64,000 nucleotides of DNA from WLMZ01 sp963732585 (GTDB taxonomy: Bacteria; Actinomycetota; Acidimicrobiia; Acidimicrobiales; Ilumatobacteraceae): positions 496,001-560,000 of the forward strand of contig CAVSZY010000004.1 in NCBI GenBank assembly GCA_963732585.1, given 5' to 3'. Under the pieces are notes generated by a model. The model ran no database searches. It saw nothing but the letters and a program-made list of their open reading frames with translations, and had not been told where the DNA came from. Both the position numbers and the translations under genes were made by a program. Shown here piece by piece: positions 1-7,959 of the stretch (position 1 is its first letter; each line of letters opens with the position of its first letter).

Positions 1-620
1 AAGGCGCCCACCAGCAGGGCAAGACCCGCGGCGACAAAGGCCACTTGGAGGTTGGTGCCGCGGAAATCGTTGAGCTTGTACCCGCCAAGGAAATCCGGGA
101 TGGGGGCGTCGGAGCGAATGGTCATCTGCTTCAGCGCAGAGCCGAGAATGGCACCGATGCCAGCGATGCCGGCCAGTGTGGCCAGCGCGGCGCCCATGCG
201 CGGCGAATCGTCGACATCGTCGTAGGCCACCGCCGTCGGGACAGCGTTCGTTGCCGGTGAGGGCATGTAGGTATCGACGCGGACCTCGGGTTGCGCTGGC
301 CAGGAGGTGTCGAGCTGCGCTGGAGTCGTCTGCTCGACGATGCGAATTTCCGAGGTATCCCTCATGCTCGGTGCAGGGGCGGGCATGCCATGCGACGAGC
401 CGAGGGTGAGGTTGGTGTCGAAGTCGTGAACCGTGGCGCTGACATCCGCGCTCGCCGCGGCAACAACCGGTGGCAACTGTTCGGCGATCATGCTGCCGGG
501 CGGAGGGGGAGCAAAGCTGGAGCTGCGGTCGGCAGCGATCAGCGCTCCGACGGGCGCTCCGCACTCGGTGCAGAACTTCTGTGCCTCGAGGCATTCGTGT
601 TGGCAGATTGGACAATTCAC
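1..620 (-). CDS. Zinc-ribbon membrane protein, 3' end outside window
   Basis: The reading frame stays open from a GTG at 620 to the window edge, about 206 residues. The N-terminus begins MNCPICQHECLEAQKFCTECG, with paired Cys motifs CPxC and CxxCG typical of a zinc ribbon. A Pro/Ala/Thr-rich low-complexity linker follows, then two hydrophobic segments near residues 145-165 and 190-206, the second cut by the edge. A GTG at 629 is also in frame, but the GAAGGG motif sits too close to it and is well spaced for 620. Proteins of this layout are usually uncharacterised membrane proteins; no function can be assigned. Confidence 0.7.
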   Translation of the reverse strand, partial: MNCPICQHECLEAQKFCTECGAPVGALIAADRSSSFAPPPPGSMIAEQLPPVVAAASADVSATVHDFDTNLTLGSSHGMPAPAPSMRDTSEIRIVEQTTPAQLDTSWPAQPEVRVDTYMPSPATNAVPTAVAYDDVDDSPRMGAALATLAGIAGIGAILGSALKQMTIRSDAPIPDFLGGYKLNDFRGTNLQVAFVAAGLALLVGA

Positions 621-721
621 GTCGCTCACCCTTCGTAACGGGAGATTGCGAGTCAAACTATTGACCCTCGTAGCGCAGCTTATTGCACGGAGGCCGGGGC
701 AACCGTGTGATACCCAACTTG

Positions 722-2740
722 TCAACGCCCCGGCATCGCGGAAACTGGCGTCTTGGTGATGCCTTCGACCATCTTGCTGTTCAAGAAGTGCTCGAACTCC
801 GCGGCTGGTAGTGCCGCCGAATAGAACAACCCCTGATGGCGTGAGCAACCGAGGGCGAGCAATGCATCTGCCTGCAATGGTGACTCAACACCATCGGCGG
901 ACACGTCGAGGCCAAGTTCTTTGACAAGCCCGATGACCGCGCGCACGATGGCCCGATCGGTTGCAGCGGCGGGCAGAGCATCGACGCAGACACGATCGAT
1001 TCTCACCTCGTCGATCGGCAACGTACGAAGCAAGCTCAGCGAGGAATGGCCGCGGGCGAAGTCGTCGAGGCACACCCGGACACCACGATCTCTCAACGCG
1101 TGGAGCTGAGTCGTCGCTGCGGCGAGGTCGTGCATGACGGCTCCCTCGGCAACGTCGACCGTGATGACGTCGGGCTCGATGCCATCGAGCAACTCCTCAA
1201 GGGCGTCCGATTGCGCCGCACCGTCGGTGGATGTGGGTGCCAGGTTGAGCCGAAAGCGAAAGTTCGTCGGCAGTCCGAGGCTGATCAGGCGACGCATCAT
1301 CGGGCGCGACTGGGCCACCATCAACTGGGTCAGGCGTTCCAGCGATGCAGCCCGTTCAATGATTTCGATGAAGTTCACCGCCGGCACGGCACGACCGTCG
1401 ACCAGCCAGCGGGCCAAGATCTCGGCACCGAGCACCCGCCCGGTAGCCGCATCAATCTCCGGTTGGAAATAGGGAACGATGTCGCCGTCCTCGATGGCCC
1501 GGCGAACACTACGGACTTCCGCGGCGCGGCGCTCATGGTGCTGGCGCACCGCTCGGTCGAAGACCTCGACTCGATTGCGACCTGCGCCTTTGGCATGGTG
1601 GAGGGCAGCGTTGGCGAACTGCAGTAGATCGTCGGCATCGGCGCCTGCCTGCGGCCCAGCGGTGACACCAATGCTCACGGACGAAGGCACCTCCCGTCCC
1701 TCGGCGTGCACCGGCTGCCTGAGGATCTCAACAAGTCGACGGGCGGTGGCCGTGCTCTCGGCGAGATCGCGGTTCGGAAGAATAGCGATGAACTCGTCGC
1801 CTCCGATTCGCCCGGCGAAGTCATCAGTGCTCAGACTGCGCTGCAGACGATCGGCGATCGCCGCAAGAAACTGATCACCACCGCGATGGCCAACGAGATC
1901 GTTGATCATTTTGAAGTGGTCGAGGTCGATGTACAACAGGCCCATCGGCGTCTGGTCAGTGGCCGCATCAAGCACTTCGGTCATTTGCTCCAACGCGCCG
2001 CGGCGGTTGAGCAACAGCGTCAGCGGATCGTGCGTCGCCTGATAGAGCAGCGTGCGATTCAGCGAGTTGAACCCAGAGTTCGCCGTTTCCAAGGCCATAT
2101 TCGAATCGCTCAACGCCTCGTAGGCCATCTGCAGGCGTTCGTTCTGTACTGCGAGATCCATCGCCAGCTCTCGAGTCTGGGCTTCGAGAACCAGCTCGTT
2201 GAGCGCGCCCCGGTGGCTGGCGACATGAATGATTGCCAAGGCCGCGAGGTAGAGCGCGGCAATCGCCGCGATCGCTCCGGCCGGACCGATATCGGTACCG
2301 ATATAGGCGATGGCGGCAACGGAGACGAGCGGTATTTGGAACGAGCAGAAGAGGTCGCGACGGGACCGGGACACACTGAGCACGATGCCGCTGACGCCAA
2401 GCACGAGAACCAGGTAGGGCACGCTTGTTCGGTCCTGGGCAATCGGCTGCAGGAAGAGCGAGGAGGAAACAGTGATAGCGGCGAGGGCAACCACCACGTT
2501 GGCGTAGACAACGCCGAGCAACGTGGTGTGTTGATGAGGAGAGCGGCGCAGCACGACGTAGTAGCGAGCGCTTAAGGCAATTGCCGAGCCCACGGCGAAG
2601 AGCAGCCAGCTGCGATAACCCCGGGCGTCGTTGTCATGGAGTGCGACCGTAATCAGCACTGCAAAGGTGATGATCGAGAGCAGGCTTGGCAACAAGGTAG
2701 GTTCGCATCGAGCGAGCGACTCGCGGCCGCCAATTTTCAT
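722..2740 (-). CDS. Membrane GGDEF/EAL protein with degenerate EAL domain
   Basis: Six hydrophobic segments fill about residues 15-175. A short coiled-coil-like stretch follows, then a GGDEF domain with intact GGDEF near residue 313 and a preceding DLDHFK, so diguanylate cyclase activity is plausible. The C-terminal EAL domain has EIL in place of EAL (near 440), and the usual EGVE reads DGVE; DDF is kept. Loss of metal-binding acidic residues suggests the phosphodiesterase half is weak or only binds c-di-GMP. The ATG at 2740 is chosen because AAAGGGG lies 8 bases upstream; a TTG at 2788 would add 16 residues. It is divergent from gluQ. Confidence 0.9.
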   Translation of the reverse strand: MKIGGRESLARCEPTLLPSLLSIITFAVLITVALHDNDARGYRSWLLFAVGSAIALSARYYVVLRRSPHQHTTLLGVVYANVVVALAAITVSSSLFLQPIAQDRTSVPYLVLVLGVSGIVLSVSRSRRDLFCSFQIPLVSVAAIAYIGTDIGPAGAIAAIAALYLAALAIIHVASHRGALNELVLEAQTRELAMDLAVQNERLQMAYEALSDSNMALETANSGFNSLNRTLLYQATHDPLTLLLNRRGALEQMTEVLDAATDQTPMGLLYIDLDHFKMINDLVGHRGGDQFLAAIADRLQRSLSTDDFAGRIGGDEFIAILPNRDLAESTATARRLVEILRQPVHAEGREVPSSVSIGVTAGPQAGADADDLLQFANAALHHAKGAGRNRVEVFDRAVRQHHERRAAEVRSVRRAIEDGDIVPYFQPEIDAATGRVLGAEILARWLVDGRAVPAVNFIEIIERAASLERLTQLMVAQSRPMMRRLISLGLPTNFRFRLNLAPTSTDGAAQSDALEELLDGIEPDVITVDVAEGAVMHDLAAATTQLHALRDRGVRVCLDDFARGHSSLSLLRTLPIDEVRIDRVCVDALPAAATDRAIVRAVIGLVKELGLDVSADGVESPLQADALLALGCSRHQGLFYSAALPAAEFEHFLNSKMVEGITKTPVSAMPGR

Positions 2741-2808
2741 AGGATCATCCCCTTTCACTGCTAGCGCATCCTTTCTCTCACCCGACAATTACTACAATCG
2801 GTGTTCTA

Positions 2809-3780
2809 GTGACCGCCAAAAGTATATCTTTCGCAAATTCTGCGATTGGAACCGGACGTTTCGCTCCTTCCCCAACCGGTGATCTTCATCTTGGCAACCT
2901 GCGCACGGCACTCGTTTCTTGGTTGTGCGCCCGTCAGCGTGGCGATCGCTGGCTGATCCGCATGGAGGATCTCGATATGGTCACCTCCTCGATCGCTCAC
3001 GAAAGGCGCCAGATCGATGCGCTCGGCTCCCTTGGAATGCACTCCGACATTCCGATCGTTCGTCAAAGCGAGCGGTTTGAGCTGTACGACTCGGCGATCG
3101 ACCAACTGCGACAGCAGGAGCGTGTTTATGAGTGTTTTTGCACACGACGCGAAGTCCGCGAGGCCAGCCAGGCACCACACCCGCCTTCCCAGGTCGGGCC
3201 GCCGGTGGCCAGCTACCCGGGGACCTGCAGAACGCTGAGCGACGCGCGGCGCGCCGAGTTGCGCGGCGCCGGTCGACTACCCGCGCTGCGCTTTGACGCC
3301 TGCGGCATGGCGGTCAGCATTGAAGACCTCGGCCTTGGCCCGTTGACGCTGGCCATCGACGATGTCGTGCTGCGGCGAAGCGATGGCGTGCCCGCCTACA
3401 ACTTGGCCGTCGTCGTCGATGACGCTGCGCAAGGGGTGACCGAGGTGGTGCGCGGCGACGACCTGTTTTCCTCGACACCGCGCCAGGTTGCGCTGCAGCG
3501 CGCCCTCGGATTGCCAACGCCCCGCTACCGCCATGTTCCATTGGCCATCAACGGTGCTGGTCAGCGGCTGGCGAAACGAGACGGAGCGGTGACCCTGGCC
3601 GAGCTCGTTGCGACGGGCCTCGATGCGACCGCCGTGCTCGAGCTGTTGGCAGTCAGCCTTGGGCTGGCGACGATCGGGGAGCGCCCAACGCTGGAGACAT
3701 TGCTGGATCGTTTCGACCCGCAGCGACTTCCTCGGGAACCCTGGATCGTCCGTGCCGGCGTGCCACGATCGTCTGCATGA
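2809..3780 (+). CDS. gluQ: Glutamyl-Q tRNA(Asp) synthetase
   Basis: A paralogue of the glutamyl-tRNA synthetase catalytic core that glutamylates queuosine of tRNA-Asp. Near the N-terminus GRFAPSPTGDLHLGN gives the HIGH-type motif, and RLAKRDG near residue 260 is the KMSKS counterpart. The Cys cluster CFC...YPGTC around residues 103-140 matches the zinc site of GluQ enzymes. At 323 residues it lacks the anticodon-binding domain of GltX, which separates the two families. The GTG at 2809 is the only close start upstream of the conserved block. It overlaps the next gene by 4 bases (ATGA). Confidence 0.88.
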   Translation: MTAKSISFANSAIGTGRFAPSPTGDLHLGNLRTALVSWLCARQRGDRWLIRMEDLDMVTSSIAHERRQIDALGSLGMHSDIPIVRQSERFELYDSAIDQLRQQERVYECFCTRREVREASQAPHPPSQVGPPVASYPGTCRTLSDARRAELRGAGRLPALRFDACGMAVSIEDLGLGPLTLAIDDVVLRRSDGVPAYNLAVVVDDAAQGVTEVVRGDDLFSSTPRQVALQRALGLPTPRYRHVPLAINGAGQRLAKRDGAVTLAELVATGLDATAVLELLAVSLGLATIGERPTLETLLDRFDPQRLPREPWIVRAGVPRSSA

Positions 3781-4376
3781 ATGAAGTAGACGACCTGACT
3801 CGCGTGCTCGGATACGTGGACGCCTTCGACCCGACCGTCGCCGTCAAGGCCTCTCCCCTGGCCAATGACATCTACGTGATGCCGTTCTGGCGTCCCGAGT
3901 TCTGCGCGGCGATCGTGCGCGCCGCCGAAGCGGTCGGTGCCTTCGAGACAGCGGACGACGACCCGGTGCCCGGACACGAGGTATCGCTGGCGGTGATCAG
4001 CCCTCGATTGTTCGAGGCGGTGCAGGCTGATATTGGCCTGCGCCTATGGCCGATCCTGCGCCAGTTTTGGCCCTATATCGACTACTACGGGCTGCGCGAC
4101 GTCTTCGTTATCCGTTACGCGCTCGGCGAACAAGAGTCGTTGCGCGTGCATCATGATGTGGCTCAAGTGTCAGCGTCGATCAAACTCAACGACGCCTACG
4201 AGGGCGCCGAGCTCGAGTTCCCGCGTCAAGGCGTCGACAACTCTGGGCAGCGGGTCGGCGAACTGATCGCCTGGCCCTCATTGGTGACGCACCCGCACCA
4301 AACCAATCAGCTGCACAGCGGCACGAAGTACGCGTTGACGATCTGGTGCGAGCTGCCCGCCTATTTGCAGCAGTGA
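3777..4376 (+). CDS. 2OG-Fe(II) oxygenase family protein
   Basis: A 199-residue protein with the layout of a prolyl-hydroxylase-like double-stranded beta helix. LRVHHDVAQVS near residue 120 supplies the HxD iron ligands, and THPHQTNQLHSGTKY near 175 supplies the distal His and the basic residue that binds 2-oxoglutarate. These ligands are read from the sequence; the substrate is unknown. The start ATG overlaps the gluQ stop, so translational coupling is likely. Whether it acts on a ribosomal or tRNA-related substrate is speculation from the neighbour only. Confidence 0.75.
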   Translation: MNEVDDLTRVLGYVDAFDPTVAVKASPLANDIYVMPFWRPEFCAAIVRAAEAVGAFETADDDPVPGHEVSLAVISPRLFEAVQADIGLRLWPILRQFWPYIDYYGLRDVFVIRYALGEQESLRVHHDVAQVSASIKLNDAYEGAELEFPRQGVDNSGQRVGELIAWPSLVTHPHQTNQLHSGTKYALTIWCELPAYLQQ

Positions 4377-4467
4377 GTGACAAAGGTCACCGCTGACCAC
4401 CCCAAGTAACCGACCGGATTGCTTGCGGCGTCAAGTTTTGAGCAGCTCCGACGCACTAGACTTTCCC

Positions 4468-4500
4468 GTGGAGGCGGACGGCGCCTCCCAGGTCCTCCAC
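4468..4500 (+). promoter_or_regulatory. Mutually exclusive hairpins before the L,D-transpeptidase
   Basis: Two overlapping inverted repeats share one strand. GGAGGCG (4470-4476) pairs with CGCCTCC (4482-4488) over a 5-base loop, while GTGGAGG (4468-4474) can instead pair with CCTCCAC (4494-4500). Both cannot form together. A TAGACT box ends 6 bases upstream, so the hairpin may lie at the very 5' end of the message. A regulatory role is inferred from geometry only. Confidence 0.35.
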
Positions 4501-4516
4501 AACATTGGTCTTCCGC

Positions 4517-5500
4517 ATGATCCCTCGCATCGACGCCAAGCATTGGAAATCTGTGTTCGTGGTTGTTGTTGCCGCGACTGTCGTCTCGTTTGCGGGGTGC
4601 ACAAGTTCTCGTCAGCTCGCCGGATCGCAGAATGGTGGCGACGGAGGTTCCGAGGCGAGCCAGCCGATCAGCGCCACCAGCCCGCAGTCTTCGCAACCGA
4701 CCGCGGCGCCTACCGAGCCTTCCCCTCCACAGACCCCAGTGGTCACCGAGGCGCCGACGACAACCGCGGCGCCAACGACGACGACGACGACGACGGCACC
4801 GACCACTACCCTGTCGGCAACGACGACGACGACCATCCCGCGCAACATCGTGGCCGTCGCTAAGTCGGTTGAACCAATCCCGATTGTCGGTACCCGCGAC
4901 GGTGCCGAAACTGCAGTCGTACAGGCACGGCTGACCGAACTTGGTTTCTGGCTGGCCGGCGTCGACGGCGACTACGGAACGACCACGTCGCAGGCCGTGA
5001 TGGCCTTTCAGAAATACGTCGGGCTGCCCGCCACCGGCAAGGTCGACGATTGGACGGCCTTCGCTCTTGGCGACATCACCGAGAAGCCGCATGGATTGTC
5101 GGACACCGGCAACCTGTTCGAGATCGACAAGGGTCGACAGTTGCTCTTCGTTGTCGTCGACGGCCGCACTCAGCTGATCTTCAACACATCGACCGGCAAT
5201 GGCGAGGAGTACACCGAGGAAGATCAGAACACGCCGGGCGAGTTGATCACCGGCGTCTCGCTGACGCCTGATGGCTTGTTCAAGACCGACCGCGAGCGCC
5301 CCGAGGGCTGGTGGGAAGGCGACCTCGGCAAGATCTACCGACCGAAGTATTTCATCGGCGGCATCGCCGTCCACGGGTCGGGCAGCGTGCCCAACTACCC
5401 GGCCTCACACGGTTGCGTGCGCGTCACGACCCAGGCGATGGATTTCATTTGGGACAGCGGCATCATGCCACTCGGCACGACGGTGTGGGTTCACGGCTGA
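4517..5500 (+). CDS. L,D-transpeptidase lipoprotein with peptidoglycan-binding domain
   Basis: It forms 3-3 cross-links in peptidoglycan from outside the membrane. The N-terminal hydrophobic stretch ends in VSFAGC, a plausible lipobox, followed by a Ser/Thr/Pro-rich spacer with runs of Thr encoded by ACG repeats. A PG_binding_1-like domain (VVQARLTELGFW ... AVMAFQKYVGLP) precedes a YkuD catalytic domain with HGSGSVPNYPASHGCVRV, which holds the catalytic Cys and His. Length (327 residues) is normal for the family. The ATG at 4517 is preferred over a TTG at 4505; no strong ribosome site is seen. A hairpin pair lies just upstream. Confidence 0.9.
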   Translation: MIPRIDAKHWKSVFVVVVAATVVSFAGCTSSRQLAGSQNGGDGGSEASQPISATSPQSSQPTAAPTEPSPPQTPVVTEAPTTTAAPTTTTTTTAPTTTLSATTTTTIPRNIVAVAKSVEPIPIVGTRDGAETAVVQARLTELGFWLAGVDGDYGTTTSQAVMAFQKYVGLPATGKVDDWTAFALGDITEKPHGLSDTGNLFEIDKGRQLLFVVVDGRTQLIFNTSTGNGEEYTEEDQNTPGELITGVSLTPDGLFKTDRERPEGWWEGDLGKIYRPKYFIGGIAVHGSGSVPNYPASHGCVRVTTQAMDFIWDSGIMPLGTTVWVHG

Positions 5501-5520
5501 GCCGTGGATCCTGAGCGGTT

Positions 5521-6303
5521 TTAGACGAGGAAGTCGGCGAAGAAGCGATCGACCATGCTTGGGTCGCTGGGCATGTCTTCAACCCAGGCCAAGGTCCGCG
5601 AGGCGTTCAACAAACTGAGTGTACGTGAGCGGTCGAGCACCATACGAACCTCGTCGAACAGTTGGTCGCTCATCTCCGCCAGGACGAATACCCGGCCACC
5701 GGCACGGGCGATGGTTTCGCCACGGTTGAACGAACGTTGCACGAGATCGGCGAGCACCACCAAGATGGCGTCGGATTCGAGCGCACCGCAATCGGCGGTA
5801 TCGGCGTCGATGATCACCAAGCGGTACTGCGAGTTGATCTCGAGACCCTGCATGGCGCACTGGTCGAACAATTGCTGGATGCGGATCTTCAGCACCGCCG
5901 TGGTGCACAAACCAGTGACCGGATCGAGGCATTCCGCGGCCCGCAGCCCGTAGAGGTGACCCTCGGTCCAACCGTGAGCCAAGGCCACACCGGCGTCGAA
6001 GCTGCTGAGGAAGTCGGTCGAGGGCAGGTCTTCGTCGGCGATCAATAGGTCGATCCACGTCGACACCTGGTCGAGCGGCCAGCCCTCCGCGGCCAGTCGT
6101 GACCCGAAGCGCTCGAGCGCGCCACGTGTGCCTGCGGGGCGAGTAAAGATCGTCTCCACGAGATCCGCCGCCCGCTCCGAGACGCGATGACGATCGCTGC
6201 CGAGATCGGAGCTCGCGTCGATATTGTCGACCCACTCCTGATGAGCGGCCGTCCACGATGCCAGGTCCCTCACCGGATCCGCTTCACGTCGAAACAACTT
6301 CAC
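5521..6303 (-). CDS. Degenerate GGDEF-like protein
   Basis: A soluble 260-residue protein. The C-terminal half aligns by eye with a GGDEF domain: DPVTGLCT matches the usual start of the domain, YRLVIIDAD matches the central strand, and ETIARAGGRVFVLAE replaces the R-x-GGDEF block, so the catalytic Asp-Glu pair is gone. The N-terminal half (about 130 residues) is helical and unrecognised. The family resemblance is inferred; if correct it cannot make c-di-GMP and may be a regulatory or structural relative of the active cyclase nearby. Confidence 0.6.
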   Translation of the reverse strand: MKLFRREADPVRDLASWTAAHQEWVDNIDASSDLGSDRHRVSERAADLVETIFTRPAGTRGALERFGSRLAAEGWPLDQVSTWIDLLIADEDLPSTDFLSSFDAGVALAHGWTEGHLYGLRAAECLDPVTGLCTTAVLKIRIQQLFDQCAMQGLEINSQYRLVIIDADTADCGALESDAILVVLADLVQRSFNRGETIARAGGRVFVLAEMSDQLFDEVRMVLDRSRTLSLLNASRTLAWVEDMPSDPSMVDRFFADFLV

Positions 6304-6348
6304 GACACTAAGACGCCCACTCGCAGCGGATATGACGCAGAGTCGACA

Positions 6349-7953
6349 TTATTTGCCCTCTATTCGTCGAACTCGGAGCTGACGGTCACTGGCGGTGAGA
6401 CACTTGCCTGTTTCCAGATCAAACCGCCAGCCGTGCAAGGTGCAGACAAACTGGTCTCCATCGATCTCGCCGAACACGCTGAGGTCGGCTTGTCGATGCG
6501 GACAGGCTCGCTCAACCATGTAGTCACCGAACTGGATTTCGCCCTCCAGCACCGGAGAATCGATCTTGCGTTGTGCTTCGCTCTCGGCGCGGCGCATGCG
6601 CTCGACCGACAGGCTTTTGAAGAAGTTGTAGAGGTATTCGTTGAACGACCCTTGGCGCCAGGCACGAAAACGGCAGGAAAGAAACAGGGCGTTGCTCCAG
6701 TCGTTAGCACGCGCCGCCGTCACCGTCTCCACCAGTTCACGAGCGATGTCGAAGCGGAAGGAGTAGTCCTCTCCGGCGAAGGGGCGTACCTCACCGCGTG
6801 GAAAGTCGATGATGATCGCCAGGTCGCCGGCATTGAGCAGACAGTTTGCTCCGACAGCGGCGCGCAACGTCGGGGCCATCGCCAGCAACGGCTGCCACCA
6901 GGCTTGCAACGTGGCCAACAGCGTGACTGTCGGCGCGTGCCATGAAGCCTTGTGCGCGTCGAGCCATTCGCTCCAGTCCTGTTGGTAGTCCATGAGGTAG
7001 CTGCGCTTGTCGTCGTAGATCGCTGCCACCTCGGCGTCGTCACAGGGATGGGTGACGATAATGTCGCGCGCTGAGACCTCGATCTGGGTTCCCGGAATCG
7101 CCAAAATGCCGCGATGATCGCCGGCTTCCAGGCGGTCGATGAACGACGGCTGGTCGGTGAAAATGCTCAGCTCATCGCCATCGATGCGGTTGAAGGCGAA
7201 GAGTTCCGGGTCGAGGAAGCATGGCGGCCCAGCGCTGGGAACCACGGCTCGGGCGTCGAGCGCCTCCACATATCGCAGCGCTCTACTGAACTGACTTTCC
7301 ACCTTGGCGTCGATCAGGACGCGCATCTTTGCTGGCGGCTCGTCGTAGACCATCGGGTACCAGATGGCACCGCTGAACTGCAGCCAGTGCAGATCGATCG
7401 GACCATGGGCCAGCAGCGCCTTGAGATCATGCGTACGGCAGTCGTTTTGGTTGACCAGGCGGGACACCCCGTCACTGATGACGATCGCCGAGTCGCCACC
7501 GGGCCCGTCGGTGATGCTCGTCTCCACGTGGATGGCGATGCTCAGATCTCCGAAATGAATCTCTTCACCATCGAGCGTGCGTACAAACTTGGTGAAGCCG
7601 AGATTGCGCAGACGTCGTTCCAGTTCGCGAGTGGGGAAGCCGGGCAGCAAGACGGTGACGTCGCGATCGATGTGGTTGGTCAGCCAGGGCTCGTCGAGGT
7701 GATCATCATGAATATGCGAGATGTAGAGGTAGTCGGCGTTCTCGATGCGCTGCATGAGATCGGCGGAGAGCCGATCATTGCGCGGAAAGACGAACCAACT
7801 TCCCAGGTAAGCGGGCAGAAACCATGGGTCACAGACGATCGAGCCATGCGCCGTCTCAACCAGGATGCCGGCATGGCCTATCGAGGTTGCTCGTAACGGC
7901 GTCATCGAGTGCAGGCTAGCTGTGGCCCGTCGACCGTGCGTCGACCAGGCCAT
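6349..7953 (-). CDS. Metallo-beta-lactamase fold protein fused to a Rieske [2Fe-2S] domain
   Basis: Residues about 20-280 form a metallo-beta-lactamase-like domain with SHIHDDHLD, and the C-terminal 100 residues form a Rieske domain with CPH ... CTLHGW, the two Cys and two His cluster ligands. This pairing resembles the mycobacterial Rv3818 type and, with domains swapped, CMP-N-acetylneuraminate hydroxylase. Its substrate is unknown. The ATG at 7953 lies 6 bases after the stop of the upstream gene; an internal ATG at 7905 just before the conserved block is possible. No ribosome site decides between them. Confidence 0.75.
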   Translation of the reverse strand: MAWSTHGRRATASLHSMTPLRATSIGHAGILVETAHGSIVCDPWFLPAYLGSWFVFPRNDRLSADLMQRIENADYLYISHIHDDHLDEPWLTNHIDRDVTVLLPGFPTRELERRLRNLGFTKFVRTLDGEEIHFGDLSIAIHVETSITDGPGGDSAIVISDGVSRLVNQNDCRTHDLKALLAHGPIDLHWLQFSGAIWYPMVYDEPPAKMRVLIDAKVESQFSRALRYVEALDARAVVPSAGPPCFLDPELFAFNRIDGDELSIFTDQPSFIDRLEAGDHRGILAIPGTQIEVSARDIIVTHPCDDAEVAAIYDDKRSYLMDYQQDWSEWLDAHKASWHAPTVTLLATLQAWWQPLLAMAPTLRAAVGANCLLNAGDLAIIIDFPRGEVRPFAGEDYSFRFDIARELVETVTAARANDWSNALFLSCRFRAWRQGSFNEYLYNFFKSLSVERMRRAESEAQRKIDSPVLEGEIQFGDYMVERACPHRQADLSVFGEIDGDQFVCTLHGWRFDLETGKCLTASDRQLRVRRIEGK

Positions 7954-7959
7954 CGTGAC

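Noticed and set aside
4770..4835. ACG trinucleotide repeat as a possible unstable element
   Set aside because: It encodes the Thr-rich linker of the lipoprotein, common in this genome (also in the 39.7 kb and 46 kb genes).
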